Positions 1 to 7,000 of a DNA stretch of 19,264 bases are shown in pieces (the first letter of the stretch is position 1; each line of letters opens with the position of its first letter). Position numbers and translations under genes: made by a program. The DNA is from Promethearchaeota archaeon (GTDB lineage: Archaea; Asgardarchaeota; Lokiarchaeia; Sigynarchaeales; SOKP01). The notes under the pieces were generated by a model that saw only the letters and a list, made by a program, of their open reading frames with translations, made no database searches and was not told the DNA's origin. The stretch is taken from contig JAEOTL010000180.1 of assembly GCA_016839845.1 (NCBI GenBank), positions 1-19,264 on the forward strand. The letters are read 5' to 3'.

Positions 1-351
1 GATCTCATCTTCTACTCGAACAATCAGCATGGATTCTTCTTTTACTAAAGTTGAATAGCAATAATCTATATTAATTTCATTATCACCCAGAGTTTTAGGT
101 ATTTGATAGAGTGCATCTGGATGGTCATTTAACCGTATCGCAATAACTTCAGTAGTAGAAATAAGATAATTATTTTCATCTAAAAGTTCAATACATTTTT
201 CTGGTTTATCAACCAAAATTAATAATAATCCATATTCAGCAGTTTGAGCCACAGTTAAAGCCCTGATGAATATTTTATTATCCATTAGAAGTTTAATTAA
301 ACCAGCAAGCACACCCGGACGATCTTCTAGAAACACTGATAGCTGGATCAT
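1..351 (-). CDS. Tandem ACT-domain amino-acid-binding protein (3' end missing)
   Basis: The reading frame starts at the ATG at 349-351 and stays open to the left edge, giving 117 residues with no stop. The N-terminus (MIQLSVFLEDRPGVLAGLIK) has the beta-strand, D-R-P-G-x-L-A and helix pattern of an ACT domain. After a first repeat of about 65-70 residues, a second begins near the segment reading TEVIAIRLNDHPDAL, again with the strand-turn-helix (D-H-P-D-A-L) pattern. Stand-alone tandem ACT proteins of about 130-145 residues are common in archaea and bind amino acids as allosteric sensors, so roughly 20-30 residues are probably missing. No enzyme domain is visible. The ligand cannot be told from the sequence. 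The MFS gene upstream on the same strand ends 89 bases away, with a T-rich tract and a possible TATA box between, so this is probably its own unit. Confidence 0.8.
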   Translation of the reverse strand, partial: MIQLSVFLEDRPGVLAGLIKLLMDNKIFIRALTVAQTAEYGLLLILVDKPEKCIELLDENNYLISTTEVIAIRLNDHPDALYQIPKTLGDNEINIDYCYSTLVKEESMLIVRVEDEI

Positions 352-391
352 AAGAAAACCAATTTAACTTAGTAATATGGTTTCTAATTTT

Positions 392-405
392 TCTTATATT
401 TTAAA
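392..405 (-). promoter_or_regulatory. Possible TATA box of the ACT-domain gene
   Basis: On the minus strand an AT-only element with core TTTAAAATATAAG lies about 45 bases before the ATG at 351. Archaeal transcription would start about 25 bases downstream, leaving a leader of about 20 bases. The surrounding DNA is very AT-rich, so this is only a candidate. Confidence 0.3.
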
Positions 406-410
406 TGTAG

Positions 411-430
411 TAATAAAAAAAAATAAGAAT
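411..430 (-). terminator. T-tract terminator of the MFS gene
   Basis: Just past the stop codon of the minus-strand MFS gene the transcript would run into a tract with nine consecutive T (A415-A423 on the plus strand). Archaeal RNA polymerase terminates at such oligo-T stretches without needing a hairpin. Confidence 0.4.
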
Positions 431-440
431 TATTTGATTA

Positions 441-1709
441 TTATCTCTCTTCTTGAATTTCTTCTAAAGTTTTCCCCTTTGTCTCATAAGGTTTCAAGAA
501 TAGTATAAATAGAGGTATTATCATCAGTAACCCTGGAATAATCCAAAACATAACCATATCTGGAAATGCATTCAACATTACCGCAGCTAATAATGGACCA
601 AGCACATAAGATAATCTTGAACCCAATGCAGCAATACCCATTCCTATCGTTCTAATTTCTGTTCGAAATACTTCCGTAAAATAAACCATTATCCAGGTAA
701 AAACAATAGCCATAGATAAGTATGCTATCCACATAGCTATTGGAGATCCTGTAACCCCCAATAGTATAAATCCTAACACTGAGCCAAGACAACTTACAAT
801 TAGCGTAACCTTTCTTGAGACTCGATCCATGATTATACCAGATAATATAGCCCCAAGTAATATCATTAGGCCAGCAACTAATATAATGGTATCCCATTCT
901 ATTTGAGGAACGTATACGGTTCTTACATTCTCATAAAAATGTCTTCCCCAAGCATTCCCTACTTTTAATCCTATTGCCCAGATACCATAAACTACGAATG
1001 ACATTAATGCATATGTCCAATCTTTTCTATCAAATGATTTGAATGCCTTTTTAATTTTGAGAAATTCATGTCCTCTATCTTCTTTTGCATCAGTCCATCG
1101 TTGGGGTTCTTTCATAAAATATAACATGACCAATAACCCTAACATGACAAAAAAGAAAATACCATAACTCCATTGCCAACCAAGAGCACTAGCGATGTCA
1201 TCCCCAATGATAGCATAGAGTGGGATTAGACTAATTAAAGTAGCAATCCCTCCATATGTAGCTCTTTTTTTAGCAGGAGATTCCTCACTAACAGGGATCT
1301 CCCAGATATTACTAATCGTACCTGTTATGAGGATTGCATACAGAATATAAAATATCCAAATGTTAACTGCCAAAAAAGGTATTAAGAAAGCGGGCACGCC
1401 CATTAGAAGTATTAATACTAAAATTCCCTTTTTTCTCCCGAAAGCATCAGTAAACCAAGATAATATGAAAACTGCGAAGGTTACAATCCCGAAAATACCT
1501 TGCCATAAGGCAAAATATCCCTCAGATGGAAGACTATAATGAACTATAATATCAGGAATCACTTGGCCTTCCATAAGATTCAAATTATTATCAAGAAACC
1601 CAACTAAGCCCATGAATACTACAATATACCATTGGTAGTGTTTCGATCTTAGTGTTTTTTCCTCTATTTCTTCATCTTTTATTTTAATAGAAGCGTCATC
1701 GTTTGACAT
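441..1709 (-). CDS. Major facilitator superfamily transporter
   Basis: This 422-residue integral membrane protein has the usual MFS length and about twelve hydrophobic segments. A charged N-terminal tail (about residues 1-23) precedes the first segment. The loop between segments 2 and 3 carries the MFS motif A signature as D88-A-F-G-R-K-K-G95, and a degenerate second copy (M-D-R-V-S-R-K) starts the C-terminal half near residue 295. An acidic E-I-P-V-S-E-E stretch near residue 137 recalls the sugar/organic-acid porter branch. The protein should move a small solute across the cytoplasmic membrane, probably ion-coupled, but the substrate cannot be inferred. The ATG at 1707-1709 sits about 25-33 bases behind a good TATA-like element, consistent with a leaderless or nearly leaderless mRNA. 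Confidence 0.85.
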   Translation of the reverse strand: MSNDDASIKIKDEEIEEKTLRSKHYQWYIVVFMGLVGFLDNNLNLMEGQVIPDIIVHYSLPSEGYFALWQGIFGIVTFAVFILSWFTDAFGRKKGILVLILLMGVPAFLIPFLAVNIWIFYILYAILITGTISNIWEIPVSEESPAKKRATYGGIATLISLIPLYAIIGDDIASALGWQWSYGIFFFVMLGLLVMLYFMKEPQRWTDAKEDRGHEFLKIKKAFKSFDRKDWTYALMSFVVYGIWAIGLKVGNAWGRHFYENVRTVYVPQIEWDTIILVAGLMILLGAILSGIIMDRVSRKVTLIVSCLGSVLGFILLGVTGSPIAMWIAYLSMAIVFTWIMVYFTEVFRTEIRTIGMGIAALGSRLSYVLGPLLAAVMLNAFPDMVMFWIIPGLLMIIPLFILFLKPYETKGKTLEEIQEER

Positions 1710-1730
1710 AGATATTAATTAGCTGAAATT

Positions 1731-1742
1731 GCTTATAAAACT
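1731..1742 (-). promoter_or_regulatory. TATA box of the MFS transporter gene
   Basis: Minus-strand element reading GTTTTATAAGC, centred about 28 bases before the ATG at 1709. The spacing fits a leaderless archaeal transcript. Confidence 0.45.
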
Positions 1743-1826
1743 ATAATTATTTTTGGGGTTCTAGATGGTAAATTTTAATACTTGAATGGTGTCTAGCCTT
1801 GTAAGAATATAAAAAGATCATTTAGC

Positions 1827-2585
1827 ATGTTAAAAGATTTTTACGACCAGCACAAGAATTTCTCCCATAGAACTTCAACAGAATATTTAATTTCACCAGG
1901 AATAAGGTGTAAATTTGATCTTATAAGAGAAAATTTAGATACAGACAAAATTTTTAATTATGCAATAGATCTTGGGTCTTCAGGTAATTCAGTTCTTTTT
2001 TATTTAGATAATCTAAAGCATAAATCTTTCTTAGACATAGCAGATTTGCCACTAAGGCAATATACTAATGGGCAAAAGAGTAGCCCACTTTGTGGTGATT
2101 TGAAAAACCTACCGTATCGTGATGAAACTTTTGATCTTGTGAGTGCACTTGATGTCCTAGAACATATTAAAGATGACCAAAAGGCCGTTTATGAATTAAG
2201 TAGAATACTGAAAAAATCAGGAATGGCAATTATAACAGTTCCTCATAGAAGAAAATTTTTTACAGAACAAGATAGAATTATTGGTCATTATAGAAGATAT
2301 GAATTGGGTGAAATTGTTAATAACTTTAATAAGTTTAATCTTAACTGTGTTAGAACGTTTGGGATCTATGGTCAGATGATGCGCATATCAGATTTCCAGT
2401 CTACAAATCCCTCTAAAGTTGAAAACGGCCTTTTAAACTTACGAGATCGATATGACACAAATCCTACCTTTGGCAAATTCTGGAGGATTGTTGTATATAT
2501 TTTATCGAAACTAATGAAGGTTGATGCGAAATATCAATCCTTTGACAATTTGATGAATATCGGCTTGATATTTAAAAAAGCATAA
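1827..2585 (+). CDS. Class I SAM-dependent methyltransferase
   Basis: This 252-residue protein is a Rossmann-type methyltransferase of the Methyltransf_11 kind. Motif I, the SAM-binding loop, is D48-L-G-S-S-G53. An acidic residue after strand 2 is D70 (F-L-D-I-A), and the adenine-side acidic motif is G90-D91-L-K-N-L-P. Strand 4 gives A-L-D109-V-L-E-H113, followed by the conserved R-I-L-K-K-S-G turn and I-T-V-P-H at about 136-140. A later H-Y-R-R-Y-E stretch (about 154-159) is common in methyltransferases linked to polysaccharide or lipid modification, but the substrate is unknown. There is no membrane segment. It stands alone between a divergent transporter and a convergent zinc-ribbon gene. 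A TATAAAAA at 1808-1815 is too close to the ATG to be its TATA box unless translation starts further in, and no in-frame alternative start exists nearby. Confidence 0.85.
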   Translation: MLKDFYDQHKNFSHRTSTEYLISPGIRCKFDLIRENLDTDKIFNYAIDLGSSGNSVLFYLDNLKHKSFLDIADLPLRQYTNGQKSSPLCGDLKNLPYRDETFDLVSALDVLEHIKDDQKAVYELSRILKKSGMAIITVPHRRKFFTEQDRIIGHYRRYELGEIVNNFNKFNLNCVRTFGIYGQMMRISDFQSTNPSKVENGLLNLRDRYDTNPTFGKFWRIVVYILSKLMKVDAKYQSFDNLMNIGLIFKKA

Positions 2586-2603
2586 AAGTTAATGTTTAAG
2601 AGT

Positions 2604-3014
2604 CTAAGAATATTTTTCCCTTAACTTATCAAATAATTTTTTATATTCATCGATAAATTTTTCTTCATTAGACTCGTCAATTTTCTGTAATAATTCTACC
2701 GATTTCGTAAGTGCTTGAGCCTTCTTCTTAATTTTTTCTAAAAATTGCTGTTTATTGAATTTAGCTCTAGAAATATCGATGTTATCTTTTACTTCCAAAA
2801 TTGAAACTTCAATTTCTTTTTGGGATTCAATAACGTTGTTGATGACGCCCAATTCTAATTTTCTCTTCCTTTCTTCGAGTTTGATGCAATTTTCACAAAC
2901 TATCTCTTCGTGATATTTTTGTTTCGTTAATTTTTCTCCTTTATTCATCATGAAGGGATTCTTGCACCTGTCGCAAGCAACTAGTTCAAGCACAAGCTTA
3001 TCAGAATTGGACAT
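2604..3014 (-). CDS. Zinc-ribbon protein with coiled-coil tail, function unknown
   Basis: I do not recognise this 136-residue protein as a named family. Residues 14-43 form a treble-clef/zinc-ribbon-like unit with C14-x2-C17 and C40-x2-C43, so one bound zinc is likely. From about residue 44 to the end it is highly charged (Lys, Glu) with heptad-like hydrophobic spacing, suggesting one or two long helices or a coiled coil. No signal peptide or membrane span is seen, so it should be cytosolic. The architecture resembles small nucleic-acid-binding or scaffold proteins, but that is only a guess. It starts at the ATG at 3012-3014 with a TATA-like element 29-36 bases upstream, and its 3' end converges on the methyltransferase 18 bases away. 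Confidence 0.7.
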   Translation of the reverse strand: MSNSDKLVLELVACDRCKNPFMMNKGEKLTKQKYHEEIVCENCIKLEERKRKLELGVINNVIESQKEIEVSILEVKDNIDISRAKFNKQQFLEKIKKKAQALTKSVELLQKIDESNEEKFIDEYKKLFDKLREKYS

Positions 3015-3042
3015 ATCAGAACATAATTAATCCTAGTATTAT

Positions 3043-3050
3043 CTTTATAA
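3043..3050 (-). promoter_or_regulatory. TATA box of the zinc-ribbon gene
   Basis: Minus-strand TTATAAAG, 29-36 bases before the ATG at 3014. Other AT-rich matches occur nearby at about 3060-3072, so the exact box is uncertain. Confidence 0.35.
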
Positions 3051-3137
3051 TAATGATAAAATTTTATAAATCTATCATTCCCAAGTACTCTTTTATTTTT
3101 AGAAAACTAATAATAGAGGTTATCATTTCCATTTTAC

Positions 3138-3950
3138 ATGGATTCAATATCGATCATCCTCTTAGTTTCCTTAGGAGTTTTGTTTGGTATTATTAGCTCT
3201 GTTGCGGGTATTGGGGGTGGAGCAATGTATATGAGTGTAATGATATTGGTTTATACAATACCAATTAATGAAGCGAGAGATACCTCGACATTTATAATTC
3301 TTCTGTTCTCTTGTGCTACAACAATATTCTACTATAGACAGAAGAGGGTTGATATTAAGATTTCTCTAATCTTTGCGGGTTCTGCCCTATTAGGGAGTAT
3401 AACCGCGACAATAATATTTCTTATATTTCCCATTGAAAATACAGTTCTTAAAATTATCATAGCTTCAGTAGTATTGATATCAGGGGGAAACATGATAAGA
3501 AAAGCGATTTTAAATTACAAAGCAGAAAGAGATAACAAAATAACTAATGATCTACCAGAAATTGTTGAGTTTACCTTCGAGAATTTTGATTCAAAAACCA
3601 ACTTTAAAAAAGGGATGCCACTCTTTTTCGTAGCTGGTTTTTTTGCTTATTTAGCAGGTATTGGTGGGGGGATGGTCTTTGTGCCCATCCTTAGTAATCT
3701 CTTCGAAATGCCCATACATTTTACCACAGCAACTTCGGCTGCGATGATCTTTTTTCTAGGGATTTACAACGCAGGTGCAAGAATGGTCATTGGTGAGATT
3801 CACTACCTTGTAGGTGTTCTGATTGCCATCGGAGCAATAGTAGGTTCACTTCTGGGAACTAAAATTTCGAAAAAAATACCAAAAGTAGCCCTACAATTCT
3901 TAGTCGCTGTGGTATTAATTATTCTAGCAATCAGAATGTATTTTGTTTAG
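3138..3950 (+). CDS. TSUP (TauE/SafE) family membrane permease
   Basis: This 270-residue membrane protein has about eight hydrophobic segments in two homologous halves. Each half opens with the family hallmark: A23-G-I-G-G-G28 in the N-terminal half and A173-G-I-G-G-G178 in the C-terminal half, each followed by a hydrophobic span and a Thr-rich segment (A-R-D-T-S-T near 47; T-T-A-T-S-A near 196). A hydrophilic loop at about 125-160 links the halves. TauE/SafE proteins export or import sulfur-containing or organic anions such as sulfite, sulfoacetate or taurine products; which one is not decidable here. No sulfur-metabolism gene is adjacent. It is divergent from the zinc-ribbon gene and convergent with the DUF2061 gene. 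The ATG at 3138 places the first membrane helix at residues 5-25. Confidence 0.88.
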   Translation: MDSISIILLVSLGVLFGIISSVAGIGGGAMYMSVMILVYTIPINEARDTSTFIILLFSCATTIFYYRQKRVDIKISLIFAGSALLGSITATIIFLIFPIENTVLKIIIASVVLISGGNMIRKAILNYKAERDNKITNDLPEIVEFTFENFDSKTNFKKGMPLFFVAGFFAYLAGIGGGMVFVPILSNLFEMPIHFTTATSAAMIFFLGIYNAGARMVIGEIHYLVGVLIAIGAIVGSLLGTKISKKIPKVALQFLVAVVLIILAIRMYFV

Positions 3951-3969
3951 GTCATAAATTGCAGGGATA

Positions 3970-4431
3970 TTAAGCAAAACTCCTATTTTTATGCTGCAAT
4001 ACAAAAAAATTCTTATCTCTTTGAATATCTTCATGAATTTCTGATAAATTTTCATTTTGTAGAAGTTTATCGAAGAATGATACGGTGGATTCGTAAGCTT
4101 CTTTGATAAAAGTATTTGTTTGAGAGAAATCGAAAGATATTTCCTTCAACAATTTAAAATCAAATTTAAGATTGACTTGTTTTGTCATAAGGATTTGTGT
4201 TTTAAGACGTTTATCATGGTAATAGGTCCATATTGCTTCATACACGAAGTAGTTAACGAATTGTACAGCCTCAGTTGCAATCCCTAGGGAAAAAGCAGCT
4301 ACTAAATCGCCAGTTGCTATTAAAACAACGAGCATACCAAGTGCAATCGTGATTATCCTATATATAATACTTTTTAGGAAGCTTTCCTTAAGAGTTTCTT
4401 TTTTAGAGATAAGTTTTTCTATCAATTGCAT
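3970..4431 (-). CDS. DUF2061 membrane protein with a long C-terminal tail
   Basis: The first 75 residues match the DUF2061 pattern: a short amphipathic start, then K20-S-I-I-Y-R-I-I, a membrane span (about 22-40), T40-G-D-L, a second span (about 43-63) and an aromatic V-Y-E-A-I-W-T-Y-Y-H closing the domain (63-72). DUF2061 proteins are small two-span membrane proteins of unknown biochemical role. This one is 153 residues because a charged, mostly helical cytosolic tail of about 80 residues follows, with no Cys and no motif I know. It starts at the ATG at 4429-4431 and converges on the TSUP gene with a 19-base gap, so the two are not co-transcribed. Confidence 0.75.
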   Translation of the reverse strand: MQLIEKLISKKETLKESFLKSIIYRIITIALGMLVVLIATGDLVAAFSLGIATEAVQFVNYFVYEAIWTYYHDKRLKTQILMTKQVNLKFDFKLLKEISFDFSQTNTFIKEAYESTVSFFDKLLQNENLSEIHEDIQRDKNFFVLQHKNRSFA

Positions 4432-4519
4432 TTGAAGTATAGGAGATTAATAACCTATTTATTTATTACTTGGATTGACTAACGAAGTCATATAGAAATA
4501 TGTATTTTTAATAAGTAGA

Positions 4520-4527
4520 TATAAATC
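4520..4527 (+). promoter_or_regulatory. TATA box of the 75-residue gene
   Basis: TATAAATC lies 42-49 bases before the ATG at 4569. Transcription starting about 25 bases downstream would leave a leader of about 24 bases, enough to hold the GTGAG ribosome-binding site at 4558-4562. Confidence 0.45.
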
Positions 4528-4557
4528 AAAAACTTACAAACTATGTGATTTGAGAAA

Positions 4558-4562
4558 GTGAG
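4558..4562 (+). promoter_or_regulatory. Ribosome-binding site GTGAG of the 75-residue gene
   Basis: GTGAG is complementary to the archaeal 16S rRNA 3' end (core GGTGATC) over GTGA and sits 6 bases before the ATG at 4569. The same GTGAG appears before the mini-ORF at 5860. Confidence 0.5.
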
Positions 4563-4568
4563 TCAATA

Positions 4569-4796
4569 ATGGTGAATGTACGAGATTTGGAAAACTTGAT
4601 GAAAGAATTTATGGTTGAGCCAGATGAAAAATTTAAGGAAATAAAGCGATATCTTCTTTCGGAATTTGAATGGAAAGTAGATCCTTTGAAGAAATCACAA
4701 TTTATGATTCGAGGGATTCCTATTGAAGACGAGATGGCACTTGATCATCTTCTAAAGTCGTTTTTACCAGAAGAAGTCATCGTCCTTAAAGGTTAA
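4569..4796 (+). CDS. Small acidic protein of unknown function, 75 residues
   Basis: No family is recognised. The protein has a helical N-terminal part with alternating Glu/Lys and Leu/Phe (about residues 5-34), then F35-E-W-K-V-D-P-L-K-K with a short strand S43-Q-F-M-I-R-G-I-P-I. It ends in a helix (about 53-66) and a final strand (E-E-V-I-V-L-K). This pattern suggests a small alpha/beta fold. It has no Cys, membrane span or signal peptide. That it is a real gene is supported by a TATA box, a GTGAG ribosome-binding site with proper spacing, an ATG start and a T-rich terminator directly after its stop. It converges on the PhoU-type gene. Confidence 0.65.
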   Translation: MVNVRDLENLMKEFMVEPDEKFKEIKRYLLSEFEWKVDPLKKSQFMIRGIPIEDEMALDHLLKSFLPEEVIVLKG

Positions 4797-4800
4797 ATTA

Positions 4801-4817
4801 TCTTTTTTCTTTTTTAG
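4801..4817 (+). terminator. Oligo-T terminator after the 75-residue gene
   Basis: Two runs of six T (T-C-T6-C-T6) begin 5 bases past the stop codon, typical of archaeal intrinsic termination. Confidence 0.5.
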
Positions 4818-4838
4818 TTTACTATTATATAACTTTTA

Positions 4839-5729
4839 TTATATTAAGGCTGCCATATCCTTGCAATTCTGGATGATTCTTAGCAAGATATTAATGTTAT
4901 CTTTATCTTCATGCTCAAGATCTTCTGAAAATTCTTCTGATTTCACAAATAGCCAATCTTTCTTTAACCAGGCATAATAAGCTAGTTTATCATCCTTTTT
5001 CAGAAATGCATCCATTACTTCATTAAAATATTGATTTGTTTCATTATAGAAATCAAGAATGGCGTTATTTAACCGAAAATCTTTTAAAATTTCCCCTATT
5101 TCCTCAATTTTTTCACAAAACATTCGGTAATCCATAGCTTCGAGAGGAGTAAAATCACTATCTTCTGAAACATAGACACCTGTTCTAAGATAGGTCCGAA
5201 TATGGATAACAAGTATAAAATAAAATTTTCTGAGTTGCTGATAGTTGTATTTTAGATCATCGAAGGATTTGTCTCTTAAATCCTCAAACATATTTACCAC
5301 CAAGTACAATAAGCGTTGTATTAATTGTTTAGTAGGAATTTTCTTGTATCCAAAGTTTTGGATTACGATTCGGTATTTGCTTTCTTCTGTTATCTCTGTA
5401 TTTGGAAGCCCATTAACAAAATACCGAATATCATTTCTAAGGCTCTTGTTTATTTCTTTGTCTGAAGCGATCACTATTTTAGTTTGACCTGCTAAGCTGG
5501 ATTTAAGAAGTTCCCAAACAACAAAAGAGTTAGATTCCAAGACTATTTCTTCAGTGTCAATTTCTTCTTTTATTGTAAATTTTGGGGAAATTGACAAGGT
5601 ACCATCATTCATTACATCAATTGCAATAGAAGAACCTGCCCCTAAATCATAATTTTCAGTCCATTTTTTCGGCAGACTAACAACTAAAGATCCACCTATC
5701 TTCTGAAGTTTCCTATAAATTTGATCCAT
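4839..5729 (-). CDS. AbrB-PhoU phosphate uptake regulator
   Basis: This 296-residue protein joins an N-terminal SpoVT/AbrB DNA-binding domain to a PhoU-type helical domain, the architecture of archaeal PhoU-like regulators. Residues 1-50 hold the swapped-hairpin signature: R6-K-L-Q-K-I-G-G-S-L-V-V-S-L-P-K-K-W, then a strand and the G-T-L-S-I-S-P hairpin. Residues 110-296 are predominantly helical with many acidic residues, as in PhoU bundles that bind metal clusters and touch phosphate-transport or sensor proteins. No pst transporter gene lies in the window, so the target is not local unless it is the divergent mini-ORF. The ATG at 5727-5729 lies 22-30 bases behind a TATA-like element. Three TTTATAC repeats upstream are plausible operators for this or another regulator. 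Confidence 0.85.
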   Translation of the reverse strand: MDQIYRKLQKIGGSLVVSLPKKWTENYDLGAGSSIAIDVMNDGTLSISPKFTIKEEIDTEEIVLESNSFVVWELLKSSLAGQTKIVIASDKEINKSLRNDIRYFVNGLPNTEITEESKYRIVIQNFGYKKIPTKQLIQRLLYLVVNMFEDLRDKSFDDLKYNYQQLRKFYFILVIHIRTYLRTGVYVSEDSDFTPLEAMDYRMFCEKIEEIGEILKDFRLNNAILDFYNETNQYFNEVMDAFLKKDDKLAYYAWLKKDWLFVKSEEFSEDLEHEDKDNINILLRIIQNCKDMAALI

Positions 5730-5750
5730 ACTAGATAAAATTAGTTAATA

Positions 5751-5759
5751 TAATATATA
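5751..5759 (-). promoter_or_regulatory. TATA box of the AbrB-PhoU gene
   Basis: Minus-strand TATATATTA, 22-30 bases before the ATG at 5729, fitting a leaderless mRNA. The DNA is AT-rich, so the exact position is approximate. Confidence 0.4.
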
Positions 5760-5781
5760 CTTTTCTTTTTTGTATTAATAT

Positions 5782-5813
5782 TTTATACCACATATTTATA
5801 CTTATGTTTATAC
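5782..5813. repeat. Three direct repeats of TTTATAC between divergent genes
   Basis: TTTATAC occurs at 5782-5788, 5795-5801 and 5807-5813, with starts 13 and 12 bases apart, close to one helical turn. They lie upstream of the AbrB-PhoU promoter and of the 43-residue ORF, where an operator would sit. The low complexity of the region tempers this. Confidence 0.45.
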
Positions 5814-5845
5814 ATTTTTAATTTAGAAAAAAAATAATAAAAAAA

Positions 5846-5850
5846 GTGAG
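5846..5850 (+). promoter_or_regulatory. Ribosome-binding site GTGAG of the mini-ORF
   Basis: GTGAG lies 9 bases before the ATG at 5860 in an otherwise purine/AT leader. It is the only G-rich stretch in the region and supports translation of the mini-ORF. Confidence 0.4.
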
Positions 5851-5859
5851 ATAAAAAAA

Positions 5860-5991
5860 ATGTCATTTTTTAATCCAGAAAAAGAAAAACAAAGGTTAGA
5901 AGATTTACAAATTAGGCTTCGATTAAATCCATTATATTTTAAGGAAGTAGAATCTCTTAAGTTAAAGAGAGACCTTTACCTATATGTATAA
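5860..5991 (+). CDS. Mini-protein of 43 residues, function unknown
   Basis: The frame from the ATG at 5860 to the TAA at 5989-5991 encodes a 43-residue basic/acidic peptide beginning MSFFNPEKEKQRLEDLQIRL. Residues about 7-21 and 28-38 could form two amphipathic helices separated by L-N-P-L-Y. There is no Cys, signal sequence or hydrophobic span. In its favour: a GTGAG ribosome-binding site, a T-rich terminator starting two bases after the stop, and markedly higher GC and sequence complexity than the flanking intergenic DNA. It is divergent from the AbrB-PhoU gene and may be controlled with it. No family is recognised. Confidence 0.55.
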   Translation: MSFFNPEKEKQRLEDLQIRLRLNPLYFKEVESLKLKRDLYLYV

Positions 5992-5992
5992 A

Positions 5993-6010
5993 CTTTTTTT
6001 TTCCTTCTTT
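5993..6010 (+). terminator. Oligo-T terminator after the mini-ORF
   Basis: A pyrimidine tract with nine consecutive T and further T runs directly follows the mini-ORF stop codon. Confidence 0.45.
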
Positions 6011-6178
6011 TAAATTTTATATTAATTATCTCAAATTCATATTTAATTTATTTAAATTCTAATTTTAATCTAACAAAGAGAATTTTATATTTTTTCCATT
6101 CTTTCCCTAAAAAATCTTAAATCATTTTCGCAATACTATAATTTAAATCATTCCCTTAATTTGAAGTGAAAATAACTA

Positions 6179-6994
6179 ATGAGTAAAGGATTTAAGCTTC
6201 TACGAGTTGAATATCTGTTCTCAGTGCTAATCCCTTGTTTATTAGCTATTCTTTTAAACGATTATGATATCTCGCAGCATCTTTGGATTTTAGCTGGCTT
6301 TGGGTTTTATGCAATAACGGGGAACACCCTTAATGATGTGATAGACATGAAAAATCCAAAAGAACGCGAAACTTTAGAGAGGGTAAAAGGATATTCCCGA
6401 AAAGAAATAGGGGTGTTAGCCATTGCAAGTTTCTCGTTAGGAACAATGTGTTTTATGAATAATGTTTTAACCAATCCATTGTTAGGGGTGTATCTTGTAA
6501 TTATTATTTTTATGGTAATATTTTACTGCCTGTTTAAATCTCTGGTTATTTTAAATCACATTATACTTGGAGTTTCTCACATTATTCTGCCATTTTTCAT
6601 GATCAAAATTAATGCAGGAGATATAATTTTAGGTTTTCTGCCAGGAATGGAATTGAATGAATCTTTAATTTTAGCCTCGATAACTACCGTTGCTTTTCTA
6701 GGTCAATGGGTCCATGAGATGATCGATGATGATTCCCTTGCAAAATTAAAACCTAAAACCTCTCAAATTGTAATATGGGTTGCTTCAATTATATCCCTTA
6801 TAATCGCAATCATCTCATTTATCATCACATTTTATTTTATCTTCTTGCCGATTATTTTTTTCCCAATAGGGATTTTGTATATTTTCAGGAAACCAAAGAC
6901 AAAATTAATTGGTAGAACGTCTTTAAAAGATATTGGGATCATATTAGGAAATCTTATGTTTGCTTATATCATCATCCTAATCTTTGCTACTTAA
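6179..6994 (+). CDS. UbiA-superfamily prenyltransferase-like membrane protein
   Basis: This 271-residue polytopic membrane protein has about eight hydrophobic segments, slightly shorter than typical UbiA enzymes (280-300). The first Asp-rich motif is recognisable as N52-D53-V-I-D56 followed by K-N-P-K-E-R; the usual final Asp of N-D-x-x-D-x-x-x-D is replaced. The second region, H179-E-M-I-D183-D-D followed by K-L-K-P-K-T-S, aligns with the R-E-I-x-x-D ... G-x-K-T segment of the family. UbiA enzymes transfer a polyprenyl group from its diphosphate to an acceptor (aromatic ring, heme, glycerol phosphate, sugar) at the membrane. The acceptor here is unknown. It heads a tight operon with a histidine phosphatase and an AmrS-type radical-SAM enzyme. 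A GTGA ribosome-binding site lies 9 bases before the ATG. Confidence 0.7.
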   Translation: MSKGFKLLRVEYLFSVLIPCLLAILLNDYDISQHLWILAGFGFYAITGNTLNDVIDMKNPKERETLERVKGYSRKEIGVLAIASFSLGTMCFMNNVLTNPLLGVYLVIIIFMVIFYCLFKSLVILNHIILGVSHIILPFFMIKINAGDIILGFLPGMELNESLILASITTVAFLGQWVHEMIDDDSLAKLKPKTSQIVIWVASIISLIIAIISFIITFYFIFLPIIFFPIGILYIFRKPKTKLIGRTSLKDIGIILGNLMFAYIIILIFAT

Positions 6995-7000
6995 ATCGAG

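Noticed and set aside
1808..1815. TATAAAAA as promoter of the methyltransferase
   Set aside because: It lies only 12-19 bases before the ATG, so transcription would start inside the coding region; no alternative in-frame start is present, so the real promoter is probably elsewhere.
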